Of a stretch of DNA of 64,000 nt, positions 39,806 through 49,979 are shown one piece after another (the stretch's first letter is position 1; every line of letters begins with the position of its first letter). Source of the stretch: Bacteroidales bacterium (GTDB lineage Bacteria > Bacteroidota > Bacteroidia > Bacteroidales > G3-4614); NCBI GenBank assembly GCA_015061035.1, contig SUXK01000004.1, positions 226,553 to 290,552 of the forward strand, given 5' to 3'. The position numbers and the translations under genes are program-made. The notes beneath the pieces were generated by a model. It did not search any database. It was not told the DNA's origin and saw only the letters and a list, made by a program, of their open reading frames with translations.

Positions 39806-42800
39806 TTAAAATGTTAAACTCATATTAATTGTATATACTGGTTGCAGTGTTCCTGCCAGTGTTCCGCTCTCGGGATCTGACTCGCTATACTTTGTCCATG
39901 TAAAGAGGTTTGATGCCTGAAATGCAAAGTTTGCATACTTTATGAACTTTATATGTTGTGCCAACCACTTGGGCGGTACGCGATAACGTAACGATATTAA
40001 CGATAGTCTTAAATAGTTGCTACTACCTACTGTAAGAGAGTTGGGATAGAGCGAAATATTATTCTCTGCAGTTGTTGATGTGTAGAACGGTGTTGGGTAT
40101 AACTTGTCTTGATCTCCCGGACGGAACCACATATTTTCGGTTTGTCCTGCAACTGCATTTTTATGTATATCATCTTTTGTTCTTACGTATGAGTAGTTAT
40201 AGCGTTGTATTCCGCCCAATGAGTAGTAGAAATCTACATCCAAATCGAATGATTTATATGTTAATGTCACTTTGAAACTTCCTGTGTATGGGGGTGTTGA
40301 ATATCCCAATGCTATAACATCTTCTGCTTTTAATGCCTCAGTGGCTTGTTTCTCTGTTCCGTCAGGGAGCAGAAATACCGGATAACCAGTCAATGGATTT
40401 ATTCCTAAAGAGTGTGGGCCATAGAGCATATCGTATGATTTGCCTACCTCATAATCGGGAACTATTGACTCCTCCGATGTGTATATTTTATCGGTATAGT
40501 AAAGGTCTAAAACTTTGTTTTTGTTATAAGCCATATTAGCTCCAATAATGAATGTCCAGTCGTATAGATCAACCACCTTGGCATTAAGACTCAACTCCAC
40601 TCCTTGATTTTGTAATGAACCTATGTTGCGTTTCAAAGATGAGAATCCTGTTGATGCTGGTATTGGCACATCCAAGAGCGCATCTTCGGTTGTACGATTG
40701 TACCAATTGACATCAATTGTTAGGCGTTTAAAGAATTCAAGGCTCAATCCTGCATCTATACTCTTTGTCTGTTCAGGCTTGAGGTCACTGTTATAGAGAG
40801 CCAGCAAGTCCAATGGTCTTTGTGTCTCGTACTTTGATGTTGAGTAGGCAAAACTTGCAACGGTTGATGAAATGGATACTCCGTTAAGGTTTGCCATATA
40901 TCCGTATGATGCTTTAAGATTTAGGTTAGTAAGCACTCGCTGACGCTTAAAGAAACGATATTGCGATGGTGTCCATCCTGCTCCAACCGCCCAAGCACTA
41001 TTCCAACGTTTGTCGGCTGGCAATACTGATGAAGCATCTAATTTATAGGTTGCAAAAAGGTCGTATGTTCCATCGTAGGTATATCCACTAACAACTCCAA
41101 TTCCTATTTGGGCACTCTTGTCCCGCAGTCCGCTAACGTATGGTTGACGGTTTCCCTGAAGCGACTGATTTATTGCCGCTGCTGAGTTTATTGTTCCAAC
41201 TCCATAGCCTCGCATCAGAACATTATCTGATGAGGTCATATAGTAGTCGGTATTTGCACCAATAGTGAAGTCATGCTTATCGTTAAAGGTCTTGCTATAT
41301 GTTATACGAACATTTGAAGAGAGGTTTATTGTTGAGAGTTTTGATTTTGAGTATATACCTCGCTCCTCTTCGGGAATACCAGAGTGCGTTTCGCTATATG
41401 CTGTTGAGGGTGTAAATTGACGATTCTCTGCCAACATAAAGTTTACTCCTCCAACGGCTGCTATATCTAACCCCTGAACAGGTGTTATGGTTATACTTGC
41501 TGTTGCTCCTGCATCTGTATCTGTTCCAACTTCGGAGAACTGATTCATCAGGTCTTTATATGTTCTTCCCGGATTTGACCACAACTCTCCATATGTTTGT
41601 TCATACGGGTTTAAATCATAGACTAATGACGCTGGATCATTTGTTGTTCCGTTAGGGGTATTTGTCTTTGAATATCCGCCGTTTACACTCATCATCAAAT
41701 AACCAATCTTACCAAGGCGCTGGTCAAGGTTTAACCTTAAACTCATTCTCTGTTTGTCGTTTCCGGGTATTCTTCCGCCTTGCTGAGTGTAGTTGGCAGA
41801 CACATAGTACGATGTTGCATCGCTCCCGCCTTTTAAACTCAGGTTGTGTTTTTGGTATAGACTTGTATGCAGTAGTTCATCAAACCAATCAGTGTTGATG
41901 TTTCGCATTGAGTCGAGTTTCAATGCTCCTTGCGCTATAAGATTTTGCAAGTTTGGATCGTTTGAGTGAAATCTGTTATAGTAGTCGGCACTATACCGAT
42001 AACCTGGTGTCTCGGGATTTTGAATAAGACGCTCCAACTCTAACTTTTCGGCTGAGTTCATCATCTCTATGCCTCTTCTACCTCGTGCGGTTACTCCAAT
42101 ATTCATATTGTAGTTTACTGAGGTCTTTCCCTCATACCCGCGTTTTGAGGTTATCTCCAATACTCCATTTGCCGCCTTTACTCCATACAAAGCACAAGCA
42201 ACGGCATCTTTCAGAACCTTTATATCCTGAATATCAGAGGTATTTAAATTGTAAAATGTCTCAGCAGTGATAACCTGACCATCTAATACATATAGTGGCT
42301 CGTTTGTAGCATTGCCTTTTCGCAACGAAGAGTTTCCACGAATACGAATCTCTGGGACTGCACCCAACTCTCCTGTATTTATCACATTCAAACCGGGCAC
42401 AGAGCCTTGAAGGGCCAAACCCATATCTATCATAGGTTTCTCCTCAACGCGTTTAATATCGATGGATTGAACTACTCCACTTTTAGCACGTATATCTATC
42501 TCATTGATATTTGTCTTTGCCGATACAACAACCTCATCGAGTTGTGTTTCATCTTCACTTAGAACTATATCAATAACTTTTTCTCCTCTATATTTAATGG
42601 TTTTGGTTGTCATTCCCAAAAATGAGTACTCTATAACCGCCCCATTATATACGCCTACAAGTTGATAATTTCCGTCTGCATCCGACACAGTTCCCAACTG
42701 AGAGTCAAGTATTCGTATTGCCGCTCCCGGCAATGGGTTGCGATCGGCATCAACAACACTTCCTATTAGTCGCTTTTGAGCCTCAACGCATAGCGGTAAA

Positions 42801-42841
42801 CAAAAAATTATCAATATAGGCAATATCCTACTTCGCCACAT
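39806..42841 (-). CDS. SusC/RagA family TonB-linked outer membrane protein
   Basis: Carboxypeptidase-regulatory-like domain, plug motifs (PLYVLDGQVI, DIQDIKVLKDAVACALYGVKAANGVLEITSKRG), C-terminal barrel. Confidence 0.96.
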   Translation of the reverse strand: MWRSRILPILIIFCLPLCVEAQKRLIGSVVDADRNPLPGAAIRILDSQLGTVSDADGNYQLVGVYNGAVIEYSFLGMTTKTIKYRGEKVIDIVLSEDETQLDEVVVSAKTNINEIDIRAKSGVVQSIDIKRVEEKPMIDMGLALQGSVPGLNVINTGELGAVPEIRIRGNSSLRKGNATNEPLYVLDGQVITAETFYNLNTSDIQDIKVLKDAVACALYGVKAANGVLEITSKRGYEGKTSVNYNMNIGVTARGRRGIEMMNSAEKLELERLIQNPETPGYRYSADYYNRFHSNDPNLQNLIAQGALKLDSMRNINTDWFDELLHTSLYQKHNLSLKGGSDATSYYVSANYTQQGGRIPGNDKQRMSLRLNLDQRLGKIGYLMMSVNGGYSKTNTPNGTTNDPASLVYDLNPYEQTYGELWSNPGRTYKDLMNQFSEVGTDTDAGATASITITPVQGLDIAAVGGVNFMLAENRQFTPSTAYSETHSGIPEEERGIYSKSKLSTINLSSNVRITYSKTFNDKHDFTIGANTDYYMTSSDNVLMRGYGVGTINSAAAINQSLQGNRQPYVSGLRDKSAQIGIGVVSGYTYDGTYDLFATYKLDASSVLPADKRWNSAWAVGAGWTPSQYRFFKRQRVLTNLNLKASYGYMANLNGVSISSTVASFAYSTSKYETQRPLDLLALYNSDLKPEQTKSIDAGLSLEFFKRLTIDVNWYNRTTEDALLDVPIPASTGFSSLKRNIGSLQNQGVELSLNAKVVDLYDWTFIIGANMAYNKNKVLDLYYTDKIYTSEESIVPDYEVGKSYDMLYGPHSLGINPLTGYPVFLLPDGTEKQATEALKAEDVIALGYSTPPYTGSFKVTLTYKSFDLDVDFYYSLGGIQRYNYSYVRTKDDIHKNAVAGQTENMWFRPGDQDKLYPTPFYTSTTAENNISLYPNSLTVGSSNYLRLSLISLRYRVPPKWLAQHIKFIKYANFAFQASNLFTWTKYSESDPESGTLAGTLQPVYTINMSLTF

Positions 42842-43105
42842 TGCTATTACTGTTTTTATATATCTTTTTAAAGTTTTACATATAAAAAAGTCTCATTTTT
42901 TCAAATTTGTTTCAAAATTACAAAATTATATTGCAAAATGTAACATTTATTTGATAAAATATAGGAATTTGAAAAAAATTAACTCTTTGTTAATTGCAAA
43001 GGGCTTTAGATTCTATAAGTTTTCAGGAGTGGCGATTGTCAAATCAGCAAATATTATTATAGTTGCATGATGCAAGCGACCCCTGTTCGTGGAAAGGCAA
43101 GTTTC

Positions 43106-43477
43106 TCAACTGAAAACAGACAACTTATCTTTAATTCTCTCTTCAAGAGCGATTCTCTCAAATGAGTATGTGCGATCTAACTCCTGCACCATAAAAAGGA
43201 GGGTTTGTGCTTTTTGTATCATAGCATAGTTTTGCTCAAAGCGAACATCTTCAATTATCATTTTAACCAAGAGTTCTACCAACTGCCAATCTCCTATGCG
43301 TTGCATAATATCATCACACTCGGCATTCATTAACCACTCTGCTGACACATTGAGTTCTCGGTAATATCCATCGGCAAGAAGGGTTATATCATCCCCTTCG
43401 CTTTTGCGTTTTATGAGATATGCAAACTTCTTTGCCAACTCTGTTATTTGTGCCAACAGATAATCTTTTTTTAACAT
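43106..43477 (-). CDS. Conserved hypothetical protein (123 aa)
   Basis: Helix-rich ORF directly downstream of mntP on same strand. Confidence 0.65.
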   Translation of the reverse strand: MLKKDYLLAQITELAKKFAYLIKRKSEGDDITLLADGYYRELNVSAEWLMNAECDDIMQRIGDWQLVELLVKMIIEDVRFEQNYAMIQKAQTLLFMVQELDRTYSFERIALEERIKDKLSVFS

Positions 43478-43487
43478 AAACTTTTTT

Positions 43488-44057
43488 TTAACTCAATACA
43501 GTATGTTCAAGCAATATTTTTGTTCCAATGGCTATAAGTATTACGCCTCCGACCAATGTGGTGTATGTTCGCCAACGGGTACCAAACACTTTACCTATAT
43601 AGCAACCAACAACAGAGGCTAAAAATGTTATGGTAAATATTATTATGGTTGCATGATGCAAGGCTATATCCAAAAATGCAAATGAAACGCCTACTGCTAA
43701 AGCATCAATACTTGTTGCTATACCCATCTGAATAAGGGTTACTGTTTTAGTTGGGTTAAAACAGCACTGCATCTCATCTTCTTTTTGTGTTACTACATCA
43801 AGTATCATTTTGCCTCCCAAGAATAGTAATAGTGCAAATGCTATCCAATGATCTACGACATGTATTATATCTACAAATCCTACCCCTAAGAACCATCCTA
43901 TAACTGGCATTACTGCTTGAAAAAATGATAAATATAAGGCTATTTTTAAAACATTTGATATTTTAAATGGTTTTAATGCTACTCCTGATGATAGCGAAAC
44001 CGCAAACGAATCCATTGAAAGACCAAGTGCCAATATTATTAGTGCCAATATACTCAT
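43488..44057 (-). CDS. mntP: Manganese efflux pump MntP
   Basis: ILALGLSMDSFAVSLSSGV, GIATSIDALAVGVSFAF; six TMs. Confidence 0.95.
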   Translation of the reverse strand: MSILALIILALGLSMDSFAVSLSSGVALKPFKISNVLKIALYLSFFQAVMPVIGWFLGVGFVDIIHVVDHWIAFALLLFLGGKMILDVVTQKEDEMQCCFNPTKTVTLIQMGIATSIDALAVGVSFAFLDIALHHATIIIFTITFLASVVGCYIGKVFGTRWRTYTTLVGGVILIAIGTKILLEHTVLS

Positions 44058-44089
44058 ATATCAATTAGGAATGTTTTTATTGGGATTAT

Positions 44090-45325
44090 TTACTCTTTAA
44101 AGGTTTTCATTATATCTGCTGGTGGCAAACCTTTCTTTAACTGCTCTGCCATATAGAGCATATATGGTTTTGAGTGTTCAAAAAATTTATATAATCCTTT
44201 GCATAGATAGTTTAAACCCTCTTCGCCATCGGAGGTTTTTGAGATTCTATTCTTGGGACACTCTCCATTGCAAAGATGCAGAAATTCACACTCTTTGCAT
44301 TGGCGTGGCAGAGTGGTAAATTTTTTCTCTCCAAACTTCATCTGCTCAGGCGAGAGCATCATCTCTGTTAATGTACGTGTGCGAATGTTTCCCAATTTGT
44401 ATTCTGGAAAGACAAAGTGATCACAACTATATACATCACCATTATGCTCCATAGCAGCAGCATGTCCGCACACCTTTGCATATATACACACTCCTGGTTG
44501 CTCTCCTACCCAACCTGCAAGCGTTGAATCGAATAGTTGTATGAAGTATTGCCCAACATCTTTTCTTACCCACTCATCAAATATGGTGCAATAGAAATTG
44601 CCGTAATCTTCGGGAGAAACGCACCATGGTGGCATTTCAATATTTTCAAAGTTATTTCCGGGAGGAAGAAGTTCCAAGCCATCTGCACGATCTCCCCAAC
44701 GCTCTACTATGGGAGAGAACTGCATATAATGGCTTCCTATACTCTTAAAAAAGTTATATACCTGCAACGGATACTTTGCACTATAATCGTTCACAACAGA
44801 CAGGGTATTAAACTCAACTCCATGCTTTTGCAGGAGTTCAACTCCCTTCATTACTTTTGCAAATGTTCCTCTTCCGCTCTTATCTCTGCGATAGCGATCA
44901 TGTATATGTTCTGGACCGTCAAGGGAGATTCCTACAAGAAAGTTCTCCTCTTTAAAAAATCGGCACCATTCATCGTTTAGTAAAATTCCGTTCGTCTGTA
45001 TTGAGTTTGAAATAGTTTTTCCTCGTGCATGGCGTTGCTGTAAACGTATGGCTTTGCGAAAAAAATCTATTCCTCTCAAAAGTGTTTCACCTCCATGCCA
45101 TGTGAATAGTACGTTTTGTGTGGGTTGGCACTCAATATAATCTATTATGTAACGTTCCAAAATATCATCACTCATCTTGGGTGATGTTCCTCGATAGAGT
45201 TCTCCTTTTTCAAGATAGTAGCAATAGTGGCAATCTAAATTACATAACGCACCTATTGGCTTTGCCATAACATATATGGGGAAAGTCAACGGATTGAATA
45301 TTGCTGTCTTTGAGTTATTTTGCAT
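44090..45325 (-). CDS. Anaerobic sulfatase-maturating enzyme (radical SAM/SPASM)
   Basis: AKPIGALCNLDCHYCYYLEKGELY, FTWHGGETLLRG, CKECEFLHLCNGECPKNRI; next to sulfatase. Confidence 0.95.
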   Translation of the reverse strand: MQNNSKTAIFNPLTFPIYVMAKPIGALCNLDCHYCYYLEKGELYRGTSPKMSDDILERYIIDYIECQPTQNVLFTWHGGETLLRGIDFFRKAIRLQQRHARGKTISNSIQTNGILLNDEWCRFFKEENFLVGISLDGPEHIHDRYRRDKSGRGTFAKVMKGVELLQKHGVEFNTLSVVNDYSAKYPLQVYNFFKSIGSHYMQFSPIVERWGDRADGLELLPPGNNFENIEMPPWCVSPEDYGNFYCTIFDEWVRKDVGQYFIQLFDSTLAGWVGEQPGVCIYAKVCGHAAAMEHNGDVYSCDHFVFPEYKLGNIRTRTLTEMMLSPEQMKFGEKKFTTLPRQCKECEFLHLCNGECPKNRISKTSDGEEGLNYLCKGLYKFFEHSKPYMLYMAEQLKKGLPPADIMKTFKE

Positions 45326-45326
45326 T

Positions 45327-46847
45327 CTATTTCCTTCTTATTTGTTCAAGTTGTTGAGCAAGACGTGCAGTTTTTACTTTGCGTTTTGATGCAAGGTTTT
45401 TTGTTTCGCCTTTATCTGTTGAGAGATTGTATAGTTGTGGCTGTGGGTTATTTCCTGTCTCTATGGAAGTCCATCTATTAAATGACTCTCCTTGTGATGG
45501 TGATATATATTTCCATTTGCCTGACACTATTGACAACACGTTTTGTGCATTTTGCAACACAACTGTTTTACGTCCTGCGTTGGTTTTACCCATCCACGCA
45601 TCAATCTTGTTCTCGCTATCCGGAGCAGCACCTTTAGGCAATGTAACCTCTAACATTGATGCAAATGATGCAAACCAATCTACTTGCGAAAGGAGTGCAT
45701 TATTAACCTTTCCGCTATTTTTACCACTCCATTTTATAACACAAGGTATTCTTGTTCCTGCTTCAAAGGAACTATATTTACCTCCTCTATACTCTCCTCC
45801 CGGCTTGTGATCGCCTAACAGTTCTACGGCTTCATCTTTATATCCATCATCAACTACCGGACCATTGTCACTTGATAATACTATTATGGTATTATCATAT
45901 AATCCCATTCGCTTTAATGCCGAAACAATCTCCCCTACACTCCAATCGAATTGTATTATTGCATCTCCTCTTGCCCCCATTCCTGATTTTCCTTCAAAAC
46001 GACTATGCGGAACGCGTGGGACATGGGCATCTTGTGTTGCAAAATATAAAAAGAATGGTCCTTCTTTATGATTCTCTATAAACTCTATTGCCTTTTGCGT
46101 TAGCACATCTGCAATATCTTCATCCCTCCATAAAGCCTTACCTCCTCCTTTCATATATCCGATACGAGATATTCCATTAATTATTGAGAAATCATGTCCA
46201 TGCGAAGGAGAGAGTTTTAAGAGTTCTGGATTATCTTTCCCCGTAGGTTCTCCCTCAAAATTTTTGTTATAATCTACATATATAGGATTTTCTTCATCGT
46301 AATTTGCTACTCTTCCATTTTCTACGAATACACATGGCACTCTATCGCCTGTGGCTGCCATTATATATGAGTAGTTAAATCCAATATCCACAGGATTGGG
46401 TGAAAGGTATGAATTCCAATTCTGCTCTCCGCTTACAGAGCCTAATCCTAAATGCCACTTACCTACTACTCCTGTTCTATATCCTGCATCAACAAAGAGA
46501 TCTGCCAATGTATATCTTTCAGGAGAAATTATAAGTGCTGCATCTCCATTGGCTACTCCAGTTCCCTCTTTTCGCCAAGCATACTCTCCTGTGAGCATTG
46601 CATATCGCGATGGGGTACTTGTTGCTGCCGCACTATGAACATTTGTAAATCGTACCCCTTCGTGTGCCAACGCCTCTACATTTGGTGTTGATATTGTTGT
46701 TGAGCCATTACAACTCAAATCGCCATAACCAATATCATCAGCATATATGAATATCACGTTTGGCTGGAGATTCTCTTCTTTCTCTTGTGATACTGCATCA
46801 ATCATTGACAATGATGCTATTGAAAATATTAATGGGATACGTTTCAT
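45327..46847 (-). CDS. Sulfatase (arylsulfatase family, Cys-type)
   Basis: NVIFIYADDIGYGDLSCNG, sulfatase signature AATSTPSRYAMLTGEYAW (position read as T/S rather than C within x-TPSR; see finding), KWHLGLG, LSSDNGPVVDDGY. Confidence 0.93.
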   Translation of the reverse strand: MKRIPLIFSIASLSMIDAVSQEKEENLQPNVIFIYADDIGYGDLSCNGSTTISTPNVEALAHEGVRFTNVHSAAATSTPSRYAMLTGEYAWRKEGTGVANGDAALIISPERYTLADLFVDAGYRTGVVGKWHLGLGSVSGEQNWNSYLSPNPVDIGFNYSYIMAATGDRVPCVFVENGRVANYDEENPIYVDYNKNFEGEPTGKDNPELLKLSPSHGHDFSIINGISRIGYMKGGGKALWRDEDIADVLTQKAIEFIENHKEGPFFLYFATQDAHVPRVPHSRFEGKSGMGARGDAIIQFDWSVGEIVSALKRMGLYDNTIIVLSSDNGPVVDDGYKDEAVELLGDHKPGGEYRGGKYSSFEAGTRIPCVIKWSGKNSGKVNNALLSQVDWFASFASMLEVTLPKGAAPDSENKIDAWMGKTNAGRKTVVLQNAQNVLSIVSGKWKYISPSQGESFNRWTSIETGNNPQPQLYNLSTDKGETKNLASKRKVKTARLAQQLEQIRRK

Positions 46848-46933
46848 TGTGTATGTTTACTTTCAAACATCTACAAAGTTAATATTTTGAATATATTTTT
46901 TAGTATCTTCGCACTATAAAATTCATCGCAATT

Positions 46934-47899
46934 ATGAAAAAGAGAGTTTTGGTTACTTACAATATGTTCAGGGCTGGTTATGCCGAGTTGATTAAGAAAT
47001 TTGATGTTACCTTTCCTCCCGAAGGGAGAGAGTCGTTTACCTACGAAGAGGTATTGGATATGATTGAGGATTATGATGTTCTTCAGTCGATGTTCAACTT
47101 TAAGGTTGACGAGGCTTTGATTAGCAAAGGTAAAAGACTTAAATTAATATCAAACTACGCTGTTGGTTTTGATAATATTGATGTTGCTTGTGCCACACGA
47201 TTGGGAATACAGGTTACCAATACTCCGCACTCTGTTACTGAGCCTACTGCCGACCAAGCAATGGGATTGATATATGCTGTTACACGCCGTATTGCAGAAA
47301 TGGACAGACGCATAAGAATTAAAGGGAATGTTCATGTGGGATTGCTCGAAAATCTTGGACACTCGCTTTATGGCAAGACTTTGGGAATTATTGGTATGGG
47401 CAGAATTGGTTGCGCTCTTGCTCGCAGAGCAATGGCTGCGGGAATGAAGATTGTCTATACCAAACGTAACCGTATGAGCGAAGATAAGGAACAAAAATAT
47501 AATGCCGTATATATGAGTAAAGAGGAACTTTTGCGATGCGCCGATATTGTTTCGGTTAATGCTCCTTATACACCCGAAACTTTCCATATTATTGGCGAAG
47601 CGGAGTTTGAGTTGATGAAGCCTTCGTCTATTCTTATCAATACCGCTCGTGGTCCTTTGGTTGATGAAAAGGCTTTGGTTTCGGCTCTTAAAGAGGGTAA
47701 GATTTGGGGTGCTGGATTGGATGTATTTGAGAATGGTGACTACCCATCAGAAGAACTTGCCACACTCGACAATGCTGTTCTTAATCCTCATTTGGGGACT
47801 CAAACTATTGAGACTCGCAACGAAATGGCTTTTGTTGTTTCGCAAAACATCATAAACTTTTTTGAGGGAGGCGAGGTGTTTAAGGTAAACCATATTTAG
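46934..47899 (+). CDS. D-isomer specific 2-hydroxyacid dehydrogenase (glyoxylate/hydroxypyruvate reductase-like)
   Basis: LGIIGMGRIGCALARRAMAAGMKIVY, ILINTARGPLVDEKAL, GLDVFENGDYP. Confidence 0.93.
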   Translation: MKKRVLVTYNMFRAGYAELIKKFDVTFPPEGRESFTYEEVLDMIEDYDVLQSMFNFKVDEALISKGKRLKLISNYAVGFDNIDVACATRLGIQVTNTPHSVTEPTADQAMGLIYAVTRRIAEMDRRIRIKGNVHVGLLENLGHSLYGKTLGIIGMGRIGCALARRAMAAGMKIVYTKRNRMSEDKEQKYNAVYMSKEELLRCADIVSVNAPYTPETFHIIGEAEFELMKPSSILINTARGPLVDEKALVSALKEGKIWGAGLDVFENGDYPSEELATLDNAVLNPHLGTQTIETRNEMAFVVSQNIINFFEGGEVFKVNHI

Positions 47900-47952
47900 A
47901 GTTGTTAGTTATCGGTTTCACCGCCCCTGCAAGGTAGTCATTAGTTATTAGA

Positions 47953-48708
47953 GTGAAAAGAGATGATATTATAGAGAGGTTGAAAGGTGTTGCAACTGCC
48001 GAGAAGAGGGAGGTGCAACTCCGATTTTTTAAGACTGGCGAGGGAGAGTATGGCTATGGCGATAACTTTTTAGGTGTTATGGTGCCACAAGTCAGGTTGA
48101 TTGTTAAAGAGTGTGTTAACCATATTGATTTAACTGAGATTGAAAGCCTACTGCATAGCGAATACCATGAAGCACGTCTTACTGCTCTATTGCTTTTGGT
48201 TAAGATGTATGAAGATAGCATGAAGTTCTCTATCGGTCGTGGCAGGCCACGTCCCTACACTCAGAGTTACTCACCTGAATGTTTAAGGGAAAAGATTTTT
48301 AATATCTATATATCTAATACTCGCTATATCAACAATTGGGATTTAGTGGATTTGTCTACTCCCAATATTGTTGGCAACCATTTATATAATGGGGATTGTT
48401 CTCTGTTATATGAGTTTGCTAAAAGCAACCACCTATGGAAACAACGTATTGCTGTTGTTTCAACTCTTACATTTATTCGTAAAGGGGAGTTTACTCACAC
48501 CTACGCTCTTGCCAAACTATTCATGGATACTCGCCACGACCTTATACAGAAGGCTGTGGGCTGGATGTTACGCGAAGCAGGTAAACGTGATGCAACGCAA
48601 CTTCGCAATTTCTTAAACGAGTATAAAAACATTATGCCTCGCACAATGCTCCGCTATGCTATTGAAAAGTTCTCAATAGAAGAGCGTAAAGAGTTTATGG
48701 GGAGATAA
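47953..48708 (+). CDS. DNA alkylation repair protein, AlkD-like HEAT-repeat glycosylase
   Basis: FFKTGEGEYGYGDNFLGVMVPQVRLIVKE, YINNWDLVDLS, GWMLREAGKRD. Track lists no start codon problem; first codon read as GTG at 47953. Confidence 0.88.
   Translation: MKRDDIIERLKGVATAEKREVQLRFFKTGEGEYGYGDNFLGVMVPQVRLIVKECVNHIDLTEIESLLHSEYHEARLTALLLLVKMYEDSMKFSIGRGRPRPYTQSYSPECLREKIFNIYISNTRYINNWDLVDLSTPNIVGNHLYNGDCSLLYEFAKSNHLWKQRIAVVSTLTFIRKGEFTHTYALAKLFMDTRHDLIQKAVGWMLREAGKRDATQLRNFLNEYKNIMPRTMLRYAIEKFSIEERKEFMGR
48235..48258. repeat. Palindromic dispersed repeat inside the AlkD-like CDS
   Basis: GGTCGTGGCAGGCCACGTCCCTAC, 23/24 identical to 8583-8606. Confidence 0.85.
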
Positions 48709-48763
48709 TTATTTAGAGTTGTTAATTATTAGTATTATTTATCCTCTTTATTCAGTTTGAATT

Positions 48764-49213
48764 TTACATTAGTTTAAAAGAAACTGGAACTGTGTGCCAC
48801 ACATTAACGGGTTTTCCATTTTGATATCCCGGAATAAATCCTGTAATAGATTTTACAACCCTTATAGCCTCTTGGTTGAGTTCGGGTGTTGACCCCACAA
48901 ATATTTGTGCATCTCCTACTGTGCCGTCTTTCTTAACAACAAAACGGACAATAACTTTTCCCTCAACTCCTGCTTCTTGTGCTGCTATTGGGTACTTAAT
49001 GTTATCCCTAATATACTCTAATAGTGCTCTTTGCCCTCCTTGATATGTTGGCATCTGCTCTACCACATCGTATATTTTTTCATCTTCGGTAGCAACATTG
49101 TTTGTTGCATAATATACTCCTAATTCCTCAGCACCGAACTCTTGTCCATTATGGCCTTGTGCTATTGTGCTCAAAACAAATAGGACTAATAATGAAAACA
49201 TAAATCTTCTCAT
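48764..49213 (-). CDS. TonB C-terminal domain protein
   Basis: PTYQGGQRALLEYIRDNIKYPIAAQEAGVEGKVIVRFVVKKDGTVGDAQIF. Confidence 0.85.
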   Translation of the reverse strand: MRRFMFSLLVLFVLSTIAQGHNGQEFGAEELGVYYATNNVATEDEKIYDVVEQMPTYQGGQRALLEYIRDNIKYPIAAQEAGVEGKVIVRFVVKKDGTVGDAQIFVGSTPELNQEAIRVVKSITGFIPGYQNGKPVNVWHTVPVSFKLM

Positions 49214-49262
49214 AACTCTAATATTTTATTTTTGGTTAATCTCTTTTCTACAAAGATATATT

Positions 49263-49979
49263 CTACCTTACTAAAAAACAAATATGTTTAAATATTGTGG
49301 TTAGCAATCCGTAGTGATGTGCCATTATTCTAAATCGCTCTTTGAGTGATTTTACATGGTTGCGAGTGGTTGCTCCCTCCTCTAAATAGTTTACCATATA
49401 CCCTTCAATGGGTGTGCAATGGGTTGCTTTTGAGAGTATCTTCACGCACCAATCAAAGTCGGCAGAGAAACGGTATTGCATATCGTATGGCATTGCCAAC
49501 TCCCGTTTGGGAAGGAAGGCTTGATGACACACCAACATCCCGTTTTTGAAACTGTTTCGTGTTAGGTTTTTGGGTGGGCGTAAACGGCGTGGACGCAGAT
49601 AATTTCTTTCGGCATCTACTATTGCTGTATCGCCATATATTACATCAGGGTTGGTTTTAGCAACATCGGCTATCTGTTGCAATGTACTGGGGCTATATAG
49701 AGAATCTCCTGCATTTAGGAACATCAGATAATCACCCTTTGCCAAGGCAAGACCTTTGTTCATTGCATCATATATTCCTTTGTCTTTTTCGCTTACCAAG
49801 TGAGTGGGAGTAACTCCGCTATCTGCTATAACTTTTAGAGTATTGTCTTTTGATGCTCCGTCAACAATTATATACTCATACCCTTTAAAGGTTTGTTCCT
49901 TTACACTTTTAAGGGTTGCCGCAATCTCGTTTTGAGCATTGTAGCACACTGTTATTATTGATATTATGGGTGTTGTCAT
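49263..49979 (-). CDS. Glycosyltransferase family 2
   Basis: ISIITVCYNAQNEIAATLKSVKEQTFKGYEYIIVDGASKDNT. Confidence 0.93.
   Translation of the reverse strand: MTTPIISIITVCYNAQNEIAATLKSVKEQTFKGYEYIIVDGASKDNTLKVIADSGVTPTHLVSEKDKGIYDAMNKGLALAKGDYLMFLNAGDSLYSPSTLQQIADVAKTNPDVIYGDTAIVDAERNYLRPRRLRPPKNLTRNSFKNGMLVCHQAFLPKRELAMPYDMQYRFSADFDWCVKILSKATHCTPIEGYMVNYLEEGATTRNHVKSLKERFRIMAHHYGLLTTIFKHICFLVR

Noticed and set aside
42842-43105. Manganese (yybP-ykoY) riboswitch associated with mntP
   Set aside because: This intergenic region is downstream of mntP on its own strand, and the 32-nt gap upstream of mntP is too short to hold one.
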